DNA of 64,000 nucleotides, taken from the NCBI RefSeq assembly GCF_035917335.1, contig NZ_CP109067.1:6013001-6077000 (forward strand), read 5' to 3'. A model generated the notes under the pieces. It ran no database searches, had not been told where the DNA came from, and saw nothing but the letters and a program-made list of their open reading frames with translations. A program made the position numbers and the translations under genes. This DNA comes from Micromonospora sp. NBC_01813 (GTDB lineage Bacteria; Actinomycetota; Actinomycetes; Mycobacteriales; Micromonosporaceae). Of the stretch, positions 34,707 through 42,812 are shown piece by piece; position 1 is the stretch's first letter, and each line of letters opens with the position of its first letter.

Positions 34707-35528
34707 ATGTTGTCGCACGAGAGTGTCGACCTGTATCGCGAGGACGGGTTTCTGTTCGCGGACCCCCTTACCGAAAAGGAGACAGACATTCTACGCGAAC
34801 AGGCCGATCGTGAGTTTCTGCGGGATTCTCCCGGCCGGATGTTGGAAAAGGACGGTTTTACGGTGCGCGGGGTGCATGGTTCGCATGTGGTGAACAGTAC
34901 GTTCGCCCGGCTGGTGCGGCACCCGAAGATCGTCACACCGGCCATGCGATTGCTGGGCGGCCCCGTATATGTGCACCAGTTCAAGATCAACGCAAAGAAG
35001 GCGCTGGCCGGCGACGTGTGGCCCTGGCACCAAGACTACATCTTCTGGAACCGCGGTGACGGAATGCGTCGCCCCGACGTGGTGAACGTGGCCGTTCTGC
35101 TGGACGAGGCGACCGACCTGAACGGACCACTCCTCTTCCTGCCCGGCTCACACAAGTGCGGCTCTCTGGAAGCCGCGAGGCGACCGACGACCGAGGGCGG
35201 CGACGAGGCGTGGCGGTCCGACATCTCTGCGGATCTGGCCTACGCCATCGACGCGCCGCTGCTGGCCAAGCTCACCGAGCATACCGAAGTTACGGCGGTC
35301 AAAGGGCCGCCCGGCTCCATGATCTTCTTCGATCCCCTGCTCGTGCACGCCTCGGGCGCGAACATGGCCCCCTACGATCGCCGAATGATCCTTGTCACTT
35401 ACAATCGGGTGGACAACCGACTCGGGGAGGTACCCAGCCCTCGACCGGACTTCCTCGCCGCCCGGGACAACACGCCGGTCAGACCTCTCGATCCCGGTGC
35501 CGACCTCTTCGCCGGGTCGTCTGCCTGA
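34707..35528 (+). CDS. PHYH-family Fe/2OG dioxygenase, ectoine/proline hydroxylase-like
   Basis: About 273 aa. W-P-W-H-Q-D-Y-I-F-W (iron-binding H-x-D near 109-111) and N-G-P-L-L-F-L-P-G-S-H-K (near 139-150) are very close to the EctD-type hydroxylases, which include ectoine 5-hydroxylase and some free L-proline 4-hydroxylases; the distal His is in L-L-V-H-A-S-G-A-N (near 215). It likely hydroxylates a cyclic amino acid, perhaps the X residue selected by A2 of NRPS2. ATG 34707 has AGGAAGGA 7 bases upstream. It follows NRPS2 by 27 bases in the same operon. Confidence 0.85.
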   Translation: MLSHESVDLYREDGFLFADPLTEKETDILREQADREFLRDSPGRMLEKDGFTVRGVHGSHVVNSTFARLVRHPKIVTPAMRLLGGPVYVHQFKINAKKALAGDVWPWHQDYIFWNRGDGMRRPDVVNVAVLLDEATDLNGPLLFLPGSHKCGSLEAARRPTTEGGDEAWRSDISADLAYAIDAPLLAKLTEHTEVTAVKGPPGSMIFFDPLLVHASGANMAPYDRRMILVTYNRVDNRLGEVPSPRPDFLAARDNTPVRPLDPGADLFAGSSA

Positions 35529-35856
35529 GCATCTGATCTTCGGCAGGTCGGCGAGTCAGCGCTCCGCCACGAGGCCACCCCACCAGCGGCTAATCGGAAC
35601 CTCTTCGACCGCACCGGCGCCGACATGGCACGGTTGGCGCCGGTGGATACGAACGGCAACCGATCATGGGGGTCGCCGTACGCTCATAGCGTAGCGGATC
35701 GTATTGATAGCGCCGTTGAGGGCAGTCAAAATGTTTGTGCACCGTCTCCAGCGGTGTGCCAGGCAGATCCACGCCAAGTCGTTCGTGCTCGCTGTCCCAT
35801 TGCGGGAGTCACCCAGCCGCAGCTCAACGCAGAGCGATGTCAGTAAGGAGCGCGTC

Positions 35857-37635
35857 CTGACAACCGCAACGACTGTCGGCGACCCGACCAAGGTGGGCCT
35901 CGCCACCCTGGTACGACTGCTCGCCACACGCGCGCGGCCGTACCGGAACACCGTGGTCGCTGTGATCGTCCTCCAGGCTCTCCAGGCTGTCGCGCTGCTC
36001 TACCTACCGCTTCTGAACGCCGACATCATTGACCACGGCGTCCTGAAGGGCGACACCGGTCACATCATCCGCATCGGCTCCCTGATGATCGCCGTGACTG
36101 TGGTGCAGGGCTTGACCACGGTCTACGCGGTCCATCTGAGCGCGCGGGTGGCGATGGCCATCGGCCGGGACCTACGGGAAGCCGTTTACCAGCGAGTGCA
36201 GCGCTTCTCGGCCCAGGAGATGCAGCGGATCGGCGTCCCCTCGCTCATCACGAGGACGTCGAACGACATCCAGCAGGTGCAGACATTCCTGCTCTCGACG
36301 CTGACCCTGGTCGTCACCGCGCCCGTCATGGGCCTGGGTGGATTCGCGCTCGCGATAGCCCAGGACGTGACCCTGGCACTAGTGCTGGCGGCGCTGCTCC
36401 CGGTCCTCGGCCTCATCGTCGCGCTGCTGATCCGGCGGATGCGCCCACTATCGGCGATCATGCAGGTCCGGATTGACGGTGTCGCCCGGGTGCTGCGCGA
36501 GCAGATACCGGGCATCCGCGTGACGCGGGCCTTCGCCAGACACGACTTCGAGCAGGCCCGCTTCGCGCACGCCAACCAGGAGTTGACCGACGTCTCGGTG
36601 CGCCTCGGGCGGGTCAGCACATTGCTGTTGCCGCTCGTGGTGAACACGGTCAACGTCTGCGGAGTCTTCCTCGTCTGGATCGGCGGCTTCCGGGTGGAGA
36701 GCGGCGCGATGCAGATCGGGGCGTTCGTTGCGCTGCTCACCTACCTGGTCATGATCCAAGGGGCGGTACTGACGGCAGCTTTCGTAGCGATCGGCCTGCC
36801 GCGTACCGAGGTTTGCGCCGGCCGGATCGACGAGGTGTTGTGGACGCGGCCGAGCGTCGTCCCGCCTGCGGAGCCCGTCAGGACCTTCAGCACCCCCGGC
36901 CACGTCTTGCTCGACGGGGTGTCTTTCCGATATCCGTCAGCCGAGAAGGACATGCTGCACAATGTCGATCTCGTGGCCTCCCCAGGCACGACTACCGCGA
37001 TCGTCGGCTCGACCGGCAGTGGCAAATCTACCCTGGTCAGCCTAATCTGCCGGTTGTTCGATCCGACCGGGGGCCGCGTGCTGGTCGGCGGGGAGGATGT
37101 GAAGACACTCGACCCCGGACTGCTCACCACGGCCATTGCCGTGGTACCGCAGCAGGCGCACCTGTTCTCCGGCACAGTGGCATACAACCTGCGCTACGGA
37201 CGACCCGACGCAACCGACGAGGAACTCTGGCGCGCCTTGGACATCGCACAGGCACGCGACTTCGTCTCGGCTCTCGACGGCAAACTTGAGGCTACCATCG
37301 CCCAGGGCGGGACGAACCTTTCTGGCGGGCAGCGACAGCGACTGGCAATCGCGCGCGCCCTGGTGCGGCGACCGCAGATCTACCTGTTCGACGACTGCTT
37401 CTCCGCGCTGGACCACAACACCGACGCGGCGCTGCGGAAGGCGCTGGCATCGCAGATCGCCGACGCCACCACCATAATCGTCGCGCAGCGCATCAGCACG
37501 ATCGCGCAGGTCGAGCGGATCGTGGTGCTTGACGAGGGCAAGGTTGTCGGCGTCGGCACGCACGAGGAGTTGTTACGGCACAGCCCGGTCTACCAGGAGA
37601 TCATGCAGTCGCAGCACGGAGAGGCTCCACAGTGA
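35857..37635 (+). CDS. ABC exporter half-transporter 1 (fused TM and ATPase)
   Basis: About 592 aa if translated from CTG 35857, which has a textbook AAGGAG site 6 bases upstream; in-frame ATG 35731 would add an unusual N-terminus. Six membrane helices (about 20-310) precede the ATPase domain: Walker A G-S-T-G-S-G-K-S-T, canonical signature L-S-G-G-Q-R-Q, and Walker B L-F-D-D, where the catalytic Glu is Asp. That change marks the degenerate half of a heterodimeric ABCB-type exporter. It overlaps the second half-transporter gene by 4 bases and presumably exports the cluster's product and confers self-resistance. Confidence 0.88.
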   Translation: MTTATTVGDPTKVGLATLVRLLATRARPYRNTVVAVIVLQALQAVALLYLPLLNADIIDHGVLKGDTGHIIRIGSLMIAVTVVQGLTTVYAVHLSARVAMAIGRDLREAVYQRVQRFSAQEMQRIGVPSLITRTSNDIQQVQTFLLSTLTLVVTAPVMGLGGFALAIAQDVTLALVLAALLPVLGLIVALLIRRMRPLSAIMQVRIDGVARVLREQIPGIRVTRAFARHDFEQARFAHANQELTDVSVRLGRVSTLLLPLVVNTVNVCGVFLVWIGGFRVESGAMQIGAFVALLTYLVMIQGAVLTAAFVAIGLPRTEVCAGRIDEVLWTRPSVVPPAEPVRTFSTPGHVLLDGVSFRYPSAEKDMLHNVDLVASPGTTTAIVGSTGSGKSTLVSLICRLFDPTGGRVLVGGEDVKTLDPGLLTTAIAVVPQQAHLFSGTVAYNLRYGRPDATDEELWRALDIAQARDFVSALDGKLEATIAQGGTNLSGGQRQRLAIARALVRRPQIYLFDDCFSALDHNTDAALRKALASQIADATTIIVAQRISTIAQVERIVVLDEGKVVGVGTHEELLRHSPVYQEIMQSQHGEAPQ

Positions 37636-39554
37636 CCGCACAGACGTCCACAAGGACGCCGGGCCAGACATCCAAGGCCGAACCGTCGCAGGACCTAGTG
37701 GCAGAGACGCCAGCCGGTTTCCGGCAGACATCGCGTCGACTAATCGCGATGCTGCGTCCATACCGCAGGCTCGCCGGAGTCGGGGCGCTCGGCCTCGGTA
37801 GCGTCGTGCTGAACGTGAGTGGACCCTGGCTGCTGGGCCGGGCCACGAACCTGATCTTCGCGGGCTACCTCGGTCTGCGGTTTCCATCAGGTGAGACTAA
37901 GGAGGAGATCGCCGAGCGGCTCCACAGAGAGGGCGCCGACGTCCTGGCCGCACTAGTCGGTACGGTTGACTTTACACCCGGCCGCGGCATCGACTTCCGC
38001 GCGCTAGGTCTGACGCTCCTCGCGGTCTTGGCGGCGTACGTGGGCTCGGGCCTGTTCTGGATCATGCAAGGCCGCCTCACCACGAACCTTGTCCAGAAGG
38101 CACTCTTCGGCCTCCGCCAACAGGCGGAGGCGAAACTCTCCCGACTACCGCTGTCCTACTTCGACCAGCGGCCCCGTGGTGAGCTGCTGAGCCGTACGAC
38201 GAACGACATCGACAACATCGCCCAGGGCCTGCAGCAGACGATCAGCCAGATCACCAACTCGCTGCTTCTCTTGATGGGCGTTCTGGGGATGATGGTGTGG
38301 ATCTCCCCACTGCTCGCCGTAGTGGCTCTCGTCGCGGTGCCGATGTCGATCTACCTCACGAAGGTGATCGGCAAACGGTCGCAGGCACAGTTCGCCCAGC
38401 AGTGGAAAACCGTGGGTGACCTTAACGCCCACGTGGACGAGGTCTACACCGGCTACGCGCTGGTCAAGATGTTCGGACACGAGCGGGAGAGCCTGGCTAC
38501 TTTCCGGACGCACAACGAGCGGCTCTACCGGTCATCGACTCGGGCGCAGTTCATCAGCGGCACCATCGGGCCCGTGACGACCCTGATCGGGAACGTTAGC
38601 TACGTCCTGATCGCTGTGATCGGTGGCCTGCAGTTGGCCTCGGGCGCACTGTCGGTGGGTGCGGTACAGGCGTTCATCCAGTACTCCCGCCAGTTCACTC
38701 AACCGTTGATGGCTCTGGCGAACCTGTCGAACCTGGTGCAGTCTGCGGTCGCCTCGGCGGAACGGGTCTTCGTATTCCTGGACGCCCCCGAAGAGACCCC
38801 TTCAGCAGCGACGGAAGAGCGGCCAACCCGGGGCCGAGTGTGTTTCGAGGCAGTCTCGTTCCGGTATCAAGACGACAAACCACTGATCGAGAACATCTCG
38901 CTGGCCGTCGAGCCGGGCCGATCGGTGGCCATCGTCGGCCCGACAGGCGCCGGTAAGACGACGCTGGTAAACCTCCTCATGCGGTTCTACGACGTAACCG
39001 CCGGCCGGATCACTATCGACGGAGCCGACATCCGGGATATGGACCGCGACCAGCTTCGGTCCGCCATCGGTATCGTCACCCAGGAGCCGTGGCTGTTCGG
39101 CGGCACGATACGCGAGAACATCGCCTACGGACGCGGCTCGGCGACCGATGGCGAGATCGTCGCCGCGGCACGCGCCGCACACGTCGACCACTTCGTACGG
39201 ACCCTGTCTAACGGCTACGACACGGTGATTGATACCGAGGGCGGGGGAGTGAGCGTAGGCGAGCGACAGCTGATAACGATCTCCAGGGCGCTCCTCGCCG
39301 ACCCAGTGATTTTGGTCTTGGACGAAGCAACCAGCTCGGTCGACACCCGCACCGAGTTGCTGATTCAGCAGGCGATGGCCCGGCTCAGCGCGGGCCGGAC
39401 CAGCTTCGTGGTGGCACACCGACTCTCCACCATCCGCGAGGCCGACCTCATCCTGATGATGGAAGACGGCGCGATTGTCGAGCAGGGCACGCATAGAGAA
39501 CTACTGGCCGCAGGAGGGCCGTACGCACGAATGCACGCCGCGCAGAGCGCCTAG
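37632..39554 (+). CDS. ABC exporter half-transporter 2 (fused TM and ATPase)
   Basis: 640 aa from GTG 37632, overlapping the stop of half-transporter 1 (GTGA). A longer cytoplasmic N-terminus precedes six membrane helices, and there is an extra loop after the first helix (F-P-S-G-E-T-K-E-E). The ATPase domain has Walker A G-P-T-G-A-G-K-T-T and Walker B L-V-L-D-E-A with the catalytic Glu, but the signature L-S-G-G-Q is replaced by V-S-V-G-E-R-Q. Together with half 1 this gives one working and one degenerate ATP site, as in BmrC/BmrD or TM287/288. Confidence 0.9.
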   Translation: MTAQTSTRTPGQTSKAEPSQDLVAETPAGFRQTSRRLIAMLRPYRRLAGVGALGLGSVVLNVSGPWLLGRATNLIFAGYLGLRFPSGETKEEIAERLHREGADVLAALVGTVDFTPGRGIDFRALGLTLLAVLAAYVGSGLFWIMQGRLTTNLVQKALFGLRQQAEAKLSRLPLSYFDQRPRGELLSRTTNDIDNIAQGLQQTISQITNSLLLLMGVLGMMVWISPLLAVVALVAVPMSIYLTKVIGKRSQAQFAQQWKTVGDLNAHVDEVYTGYALVKMFGHERESLATFRTHNERLYRSSTRAQFISGTIGPVTTLIGNVSYVLIAVIGGLQLASGALSVGAVQAFIQYSRQFTQPLMALANLSNLVQSAVASAERVFVFLDAPEETPSAATEERPTRGRVCFEAVSFRYQDDKPLIENISLAVEPGRSVAIVGPTGAGKTTLVNLLMRFYDVTAGRITIDGADIRDMDRDQLRSAIGIVTQEPWLFGGTIRENIAYGRGSATDGEIVAAARAAHVDHFVRTLSNGYDTVIDTEGGGVSVGERQLITISRALLADPVILVLDEATSSVDTRTELLIQQAMARLSAGRTSFVVAHRLSTIREADLILMMEDGAIVEQGTHRELLAAGGPYARMHAAQSA

Positions 39555-39722
39555 TTGTCCGCTGCGGCCGGCACCGGTCACGTGCCCCCGTTTACCCCCC
39601 GAAAACCCGTGCCAGGTGTTGGTCAGCACCGGCAAGTGTTGATCAGTTGACGGTCATGTCTGTGCAGGCGAACAGGCGGTTCCGACTACTAATGACAAAT
39701 CTGGGAGCTTGACGTTCGGTAA

Positions 39723-39760
39723 GCGTAGGTCGACGGTTCGATTCCGTCAGGCGGCTCAGA
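39723..39760 (+). repeat. Putative attR: tRNA-Thr 3' end direct repeat
   Basis: Exact 38-bp copy of 8570-8607. The 5' half of the tRNA is absent, so this is not a gene. It is followed by a variant of the tRNA terminator and by the TTTTCATCGATG-AGTTTTGAAT blocks also found after the real tRNA. Just inside it, at 39592-39606, a TTACCCCCCGAAAAC block repeats one found just inside the left end. Confidence 0.85.
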
Positions 39761-39761
39761 G

Positions 39762-39802
39762 AAGGCCCTGATCGGCAGGTTTGCTGGTCAGGGCCTTATT
39801 TT
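39762..39802 (+). terminator. Hairpin terminator after attR
   Basis: AAGGCCCTGATCGGC and GCTGGTCAGGGCCTT pair around a 6-base loop and are followed by ATTTT. It is the counterpart of the tRNA terminator at 8608-8649 with a different stem sequence. Confidence 0.75.
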
Positions 39803-39889
39803 CATCGATGTAGTTTTGAATCGCACCCCGAAAACCCCCCATAAACGCCTACCGGCGATCAGGTTCAGCGCACCTGTAGCGGCGCAAGG

Positions 39890-40010
39890 TCAGGTCTACC
39901 TGGCCCGGCGGGGCCGGTGGTGGCGGTCCTGGCACTGGTCCAGGCCGAGGTGGTCCTTGCCGAACCCGAAGCATTCCTCGACCGGCCACCGCAGGCCGGC
40001 GGTGCGGATC
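39890..40010 (-). pseudogene. Transposase C-terminal remnant beside attR
   Basis: The minus strand encodes A-G-L-R-W-P-V-E-E-C-F-G-F-G-K-D-H-L-G-L-D-Q-C-Q, a well-known block near the C-terminus of actinomycete DDE (IS701-like) transposases. The frame then runs into unrelated residues and stops. No terminal repeats were found. It is a dead fragment next to the island boundary. Confidence 0.65.
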
Positions 40011-40084
40011 GGGCGGCGACACGGCCGCCGCCTGCCTGCCGGGCAGGCCCGTGCGTCAGGGATTGATCTTACGCGCTCCATGGG

Positions 40085-40136
40085 TTGATTCTCGCTAGCT
40101 AGCTGTGTTAGCTTTTTGGCTACAAGAGCTAGCTAG
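40085..40136 (+). promoter_or_regulatory. Promoter with 9-bp inverted repeat, probable TetR operator
   Basis: TAGCTAGCT (40096-40104) and AGCTAGCTA (40128-40136) are a perfect inverted repeat around a 23-bp centre. TTGATT (40085-40090) and TAGCTT (40109-40114) make a plausible -35/-10 pair 18 bases apart, so repressor bound to the arms would cover the promoter. The TetR gene two positions downstream is the obvious candidate. Confidence 0.55.
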
Positions 40137-40168
40137 ATGGCGAAGCTGGAATGACCCCGGAGATTGTC

Positions 40169-40999
40169 ATGACTCAGTTCCTGAACGTCGAGGCCGGCAC
40201 GATCGCGTACGACGTGAGCGGTGAAGGCCCGCTGGTGGTGCTCGCTCACGGCATGGGCGACAGTCGCCAGGCCTACCGGTTCCTCGCCCCCGCCCTGGTG
40301 CAGGCCGGCTACCAGGTCGCCACGATGGACCTGCGCGGCCACGGTGAGTCCAGCGTCGGATGGGCTTCCTACACTCGTACCGCTATCGCCGGTGACCTGG
40401 TCGCCCTGGTAAGGCACCTCGGTGGGCCGGCGGTCCTGGTCGGGCACTCCATCGCCGGTGGTGCGGTCACGATCGCCGCGGCCAAGGCCCCGGAACTGGT
40501 CACCGCACTGGTCGAACTCGCCCCTTTCACCCGCAAGCAGCAGATCAAGCTCGGTGACATGCGGGTGGCCGCCTACCGCCGCGGCGTGACCCATCTGATG
40601 GGCATGGCCATGCTCGGCAGCACCAAACAGTGGGCCAAGTACCTCGATGCCGCGTACCCCGGCACCAAGCCCGCGGATTGGGACGCCCGCCTGCGGCAGA
40701 TCACGGCGATGCTGCAGGAGCCGGGCCGGATGAAGGTCCTGCAGAAGATGGGCACCATCTCCCCCGTCGACGCCGGTGAGCAGCTCGGCAACGTCACCCG
40801 CCCGACGCTGATCGTGCAGGGCACCCTGGACCCCGACTGGGTCTCCCCGCAGGCTGAGGGTGAGGCGATCGTCGCCGACCTGCCCGCCGGGCTGGGCCGC
40901 CTCGAGATGATCGATGGCGCGGGACACTACCCGCACGTGCAGTACCCCCAGCAGACCCTCGCCGCGGTTCTGCCCTTTCTGGCCGGCGTCCGTGCCTAG
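40169..40999 (+). CDS. Alpha/beta hydrolase
   Basis: 276 aa. H-G-M-G-D-S-R (oxyanion hole, about 29-35), nucleophile elbow V-G-H-S-I-A-G (Ser about 95), a late acidic residue after V-Q-G-T-L-D-P-D and a final His in G-A-G-H-Y-P-H. A general hydrolase of small molecules; substrate unknown. ATG 40169 has GGAGA 5 bases upstream; ATG 40151 is a possible longer start. The first gene of an operon with the TetR regulator (8-base overlap), probably induced by the compound it degrades. Confidence 0.85.
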   Translation: MTQFLNVEAGTIAYDVSGEGPLVVLAHGMGDSRQAYRFLAPALVQAGYQVATMDLRGHGESSVGWASYTRTAIAGDLVALVRHLGGPAVLVGHSIAGGAVTIAAAKAPELVTALVELAPFTRKQQIKLGDMRVAAYRRGVTHLMGMAMLGSTKQWAKYLDAAYPGTKPADWDARLRQITAMLQEPGRMKVLQKMGTISPVDAGEQLGNVTRPTLIVQGTLDPDWVSPQAEGEAIVADLPAGLGRLEMIDGAGHYPHVQYPQQTLAAVLPFLAGVRA

Positions 41000-41600
41000 G
41001 GCGGGCTTGAACTCGGCCAAAGTCGTCGCGGCCGGCGCTGCGCTCGCCGACGAGGTCGGCTTCGCCGAGCTGACCATGGGCCGGCTGGCCGAACGGGTAG
41101 GAGTGCGCGTCCCGTCGCTGTACAAGCACGTCGTCAGCCAGGAAGACCTGAACCGGCGGATCGCGGCGCTCGCCCTCGCCGAGGCCGCCGACGCGATCGG
41201 CGCGGCCACCCAAGGCCGCTCCGGGCATGACGCCCTGGCCGCTGCTGCCCGTGCGTTGCGTGACTTCGTGGTCGCCCACCCCGGCCGCTACGCGGCCACC
41301 ATCGGCATCACACCAACAGGCCCCGACGACCCGATCGTGGTCGCCGAACGGCGCGGTCTCGCACCCTTCGAAGCGGTCCTGCGGGGATACGACATCGCCC
41401 CGCAGGACATGACCCACGCGCTGCGCGCGCTGCGCAGCATCTTCCACGGCTTCGCCACCCTGCAGGCCAACAACGGATTCCAATGGTCCACCAACATCGA
41501 CGAAAGCTTCGAGTGGCTCATCAACCTCGTCGACCGCGGACTGCGCACCACCTCAGCCGCCAGCCCCACGCCGGACACCGGCCACACCGATCACCGGTAA
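40992..41600 (+). CDS. TetR-family transcriptional regulator
   Basis: 202 aa from GTG 40992, overlapping the hydrolase stop by 8 bases. An N-terminal helix-turn-helix, F-A-E-L-T-M-G-R-L-A-E-R-V-G-V-R-V-P-S-L-Y-K-H-V (about 25-48), is followed by a ligand-binding domain of the TetR C-terminal type with W-S-T-N near the end. It probably represses its own operon through the inverted repeat at 40096-40136. Confidence 0.88.
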   Translation: MPRAGLNSAKVVAAGAALADEVGFAELTMGRLAERVGVRVPSLYKHVVSQEDLNRRIAALALAEAADAIGAATQGRSGHDALAAAARALRDFVVAHPGRYAATIGITPTGPDDPIVVAERRGLAPFEAVLRGYDIAPQDMTHALRALRSIFHGFATLQANNGFQWSTNIDESFEWLINLVDRGLRTTSAASPTPDTGHTDHR

Positions 41601-41645
41601 CCACCCGCACGCTGAACCGCCCGCCGCCTCCAGAGTGGAACCAGC

Positions 41646-42083
41646 ATGAAGCCAGTAATCACCTCCGTCATCGACATCGACGCCACCCCGCAATCGGTGT
41701 GGGACGTCCTCACCGACTTCGCCTCCTACGGCGAGTGGAGCACCTTCACCAAAGCCGAGGGCACTGCCCGAGTGGGCAGCCGGCTCACCATGAAGATGCC
41801 GGGCATGACCTTCCGGCCGACCGTCACCGTCGCCACGCCCCACCAGGAATTACGGTGGGAAGGCAAAATCGGCGTGAAGCAAATCTTCCACGGCCAGCAT
41901 TCCTTCATCCTCACGAAAAACCCCGACGGCACCACCCGCTTCACCAACCACGAGGAATTCTCCGGCGTTCTGGTCACCCTGATCGGACCCCTGCTCCCGA
42001 CGCCCAAGAACGACGGGTACGCCACCTTCAACAAAGGCCTCAAGCAACAGGTGGAAGGACGCACCGATCGCAGGGCACGGTAA
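41646..42083 (+). CDS. SRPBCC-domain protein
   Basis: 145 aa. A helix-grip (START/SRPBCC) fold is suggested by I-D-A-T-P-Q-S-V-W-D-V-L-T-D-F-A-S-Y-G-E-W (about 11-31) and by the pattern of short beta strands ending in a long helix. These proteins bind small hydrophobic ligands; some are cyclases or stress proteins. It follows the TetR gene by 45 bases and may be co-transcribed with it. Confidence 0.82.
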   Translation: MKPVITSVIDIDATPQSVWDVLTDFASYGEWSTFTKAEGTARVGSRLTMKMPGMTFRPTVTVATPHQELRWEGKIGVKQIFHGQHSFILTKNPDGTTRFTNHEEFSGVLVTLIGPLLPTPKNDGYATFNKGLKQQVEGRTDRRAR

Positions 42084-42152
42084 CTACACCTCAGTCGCGA
42101 CCCTCGTCGGCGCTCGATCATGGACGGATCACCGGCGAGAGGGACCGGGGCA

Positions 42153-42278
42153 ATGAGCACACCGCTGAGGCCGCATGATCCGCGCGAGGTCGGGCCGTAC
42201 GAGCTGCTCGGCCGGCCAGGCGCGGGCGGCATGGGCACCGTCTACCTCGGCCGAGCCCCTGCTGGACGCCGACGCTGA
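42153..42278 (+). pseudogene. N-terminal stub of a Ser/Thr protein kinase
   Basis: 41 codons: M-S-T-P-L-R-P-H-D-P, then V-G-P-Y-E-L-L-G and the glycine-rich ATP loop G-A-G-G-M-G-T-V-Y-L-G-R-A, cut off by TGA. This is the start of a PknB-like kinase with everything after the loop missing. A GGGACCGGGG site lies upstream. Not functional. Confidence 0.75.
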
Positions 42279-42327
42279 GGGTGGCTTGATCGCTGCATCG
42301 AGCGATCAAGCCACCTCGTCGTAGTCG

Positions 42328-42795
42328 TTAGCTGGCGCCAACCTGCAGCTGGGTCATGAGGTCGAGGGTGTCGGCGTTGAGCCAGTATTCGACGACCTGG
42401 TTGTTCGCAACTCGCAGAATGTCCGTGCCGTGGAAGGTGACGGCGGTGCCCACCGGGGCGCCCGCGCCGGGAACGCCGCCGCCGTAGTGCCCGCTCGCCA
42501 CCCAGCGGACCACGACGTGGTTACCGTCGACGATGGGGCCGACGTCAATGGTGAAGACGAGGTCGGACATGAGTGACCTCATCATCGTGACGAAGCCCTT
42601 CAAGCCGGAGACGCCGCCGACGGCGCTGCCATCGCCCCCGTCGAACATGGCGGCATGTACGCGGTTGTCCTCGGAGATGATCTTCTCGGCGATCTCGTAG
42701 TCGCCGTTCCATAGGGCGACCCAGTCCGTGGCGAGCGCGGTCGCCGCGGCCCGGTCGGTGTTGCTGTTGTTTGCGTTTTCCACGATTTTCTCCAT
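42328..42795 (-). CDS. SnoaL/NTF2-like protein
   Basis: 155 aa. The pattern W-V-A-L-W-N-G-D-Y-E-I-A-E-K-I-I-S-E-D (about 25-43), a central F-V-T-M-M-R-S-L-M-S-D and the final V-V-E-Y-W-L-N-A-D fit the SnoaL-like polyketide-cyclase/ester-cyclase group of the NTF2 fold. In other genomes many such proteins are stand-alone with unknown substrates. The last quarter would form the beta sheet of the cavity. No neighbour explains its role. Confidence 0.8.
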   Translation of the reverse strand: MEKIVENANNSNTDRAAATALATDWVALWNGDYEIAEKIISEDNRVHAAMFDGGDGSAVGGVSGLKGFVTMMRSLMSDLVFTIDVGPIVDGNHVVVRWVASGHYGGGVPGAGAPVGTAVTFHGTDILRVANNQVVEYWLNADTLDLMTQLQVGAS

Positions 42796-42812
42796 CAGTC
42801 TAGTCGAATTTA

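Noticed and set aside
8604-39722. Integrase or excisionase for the island
   Set aside because: Looked for tyrosine and serine recombinase motifs in the frames inside the att repeats and found none.
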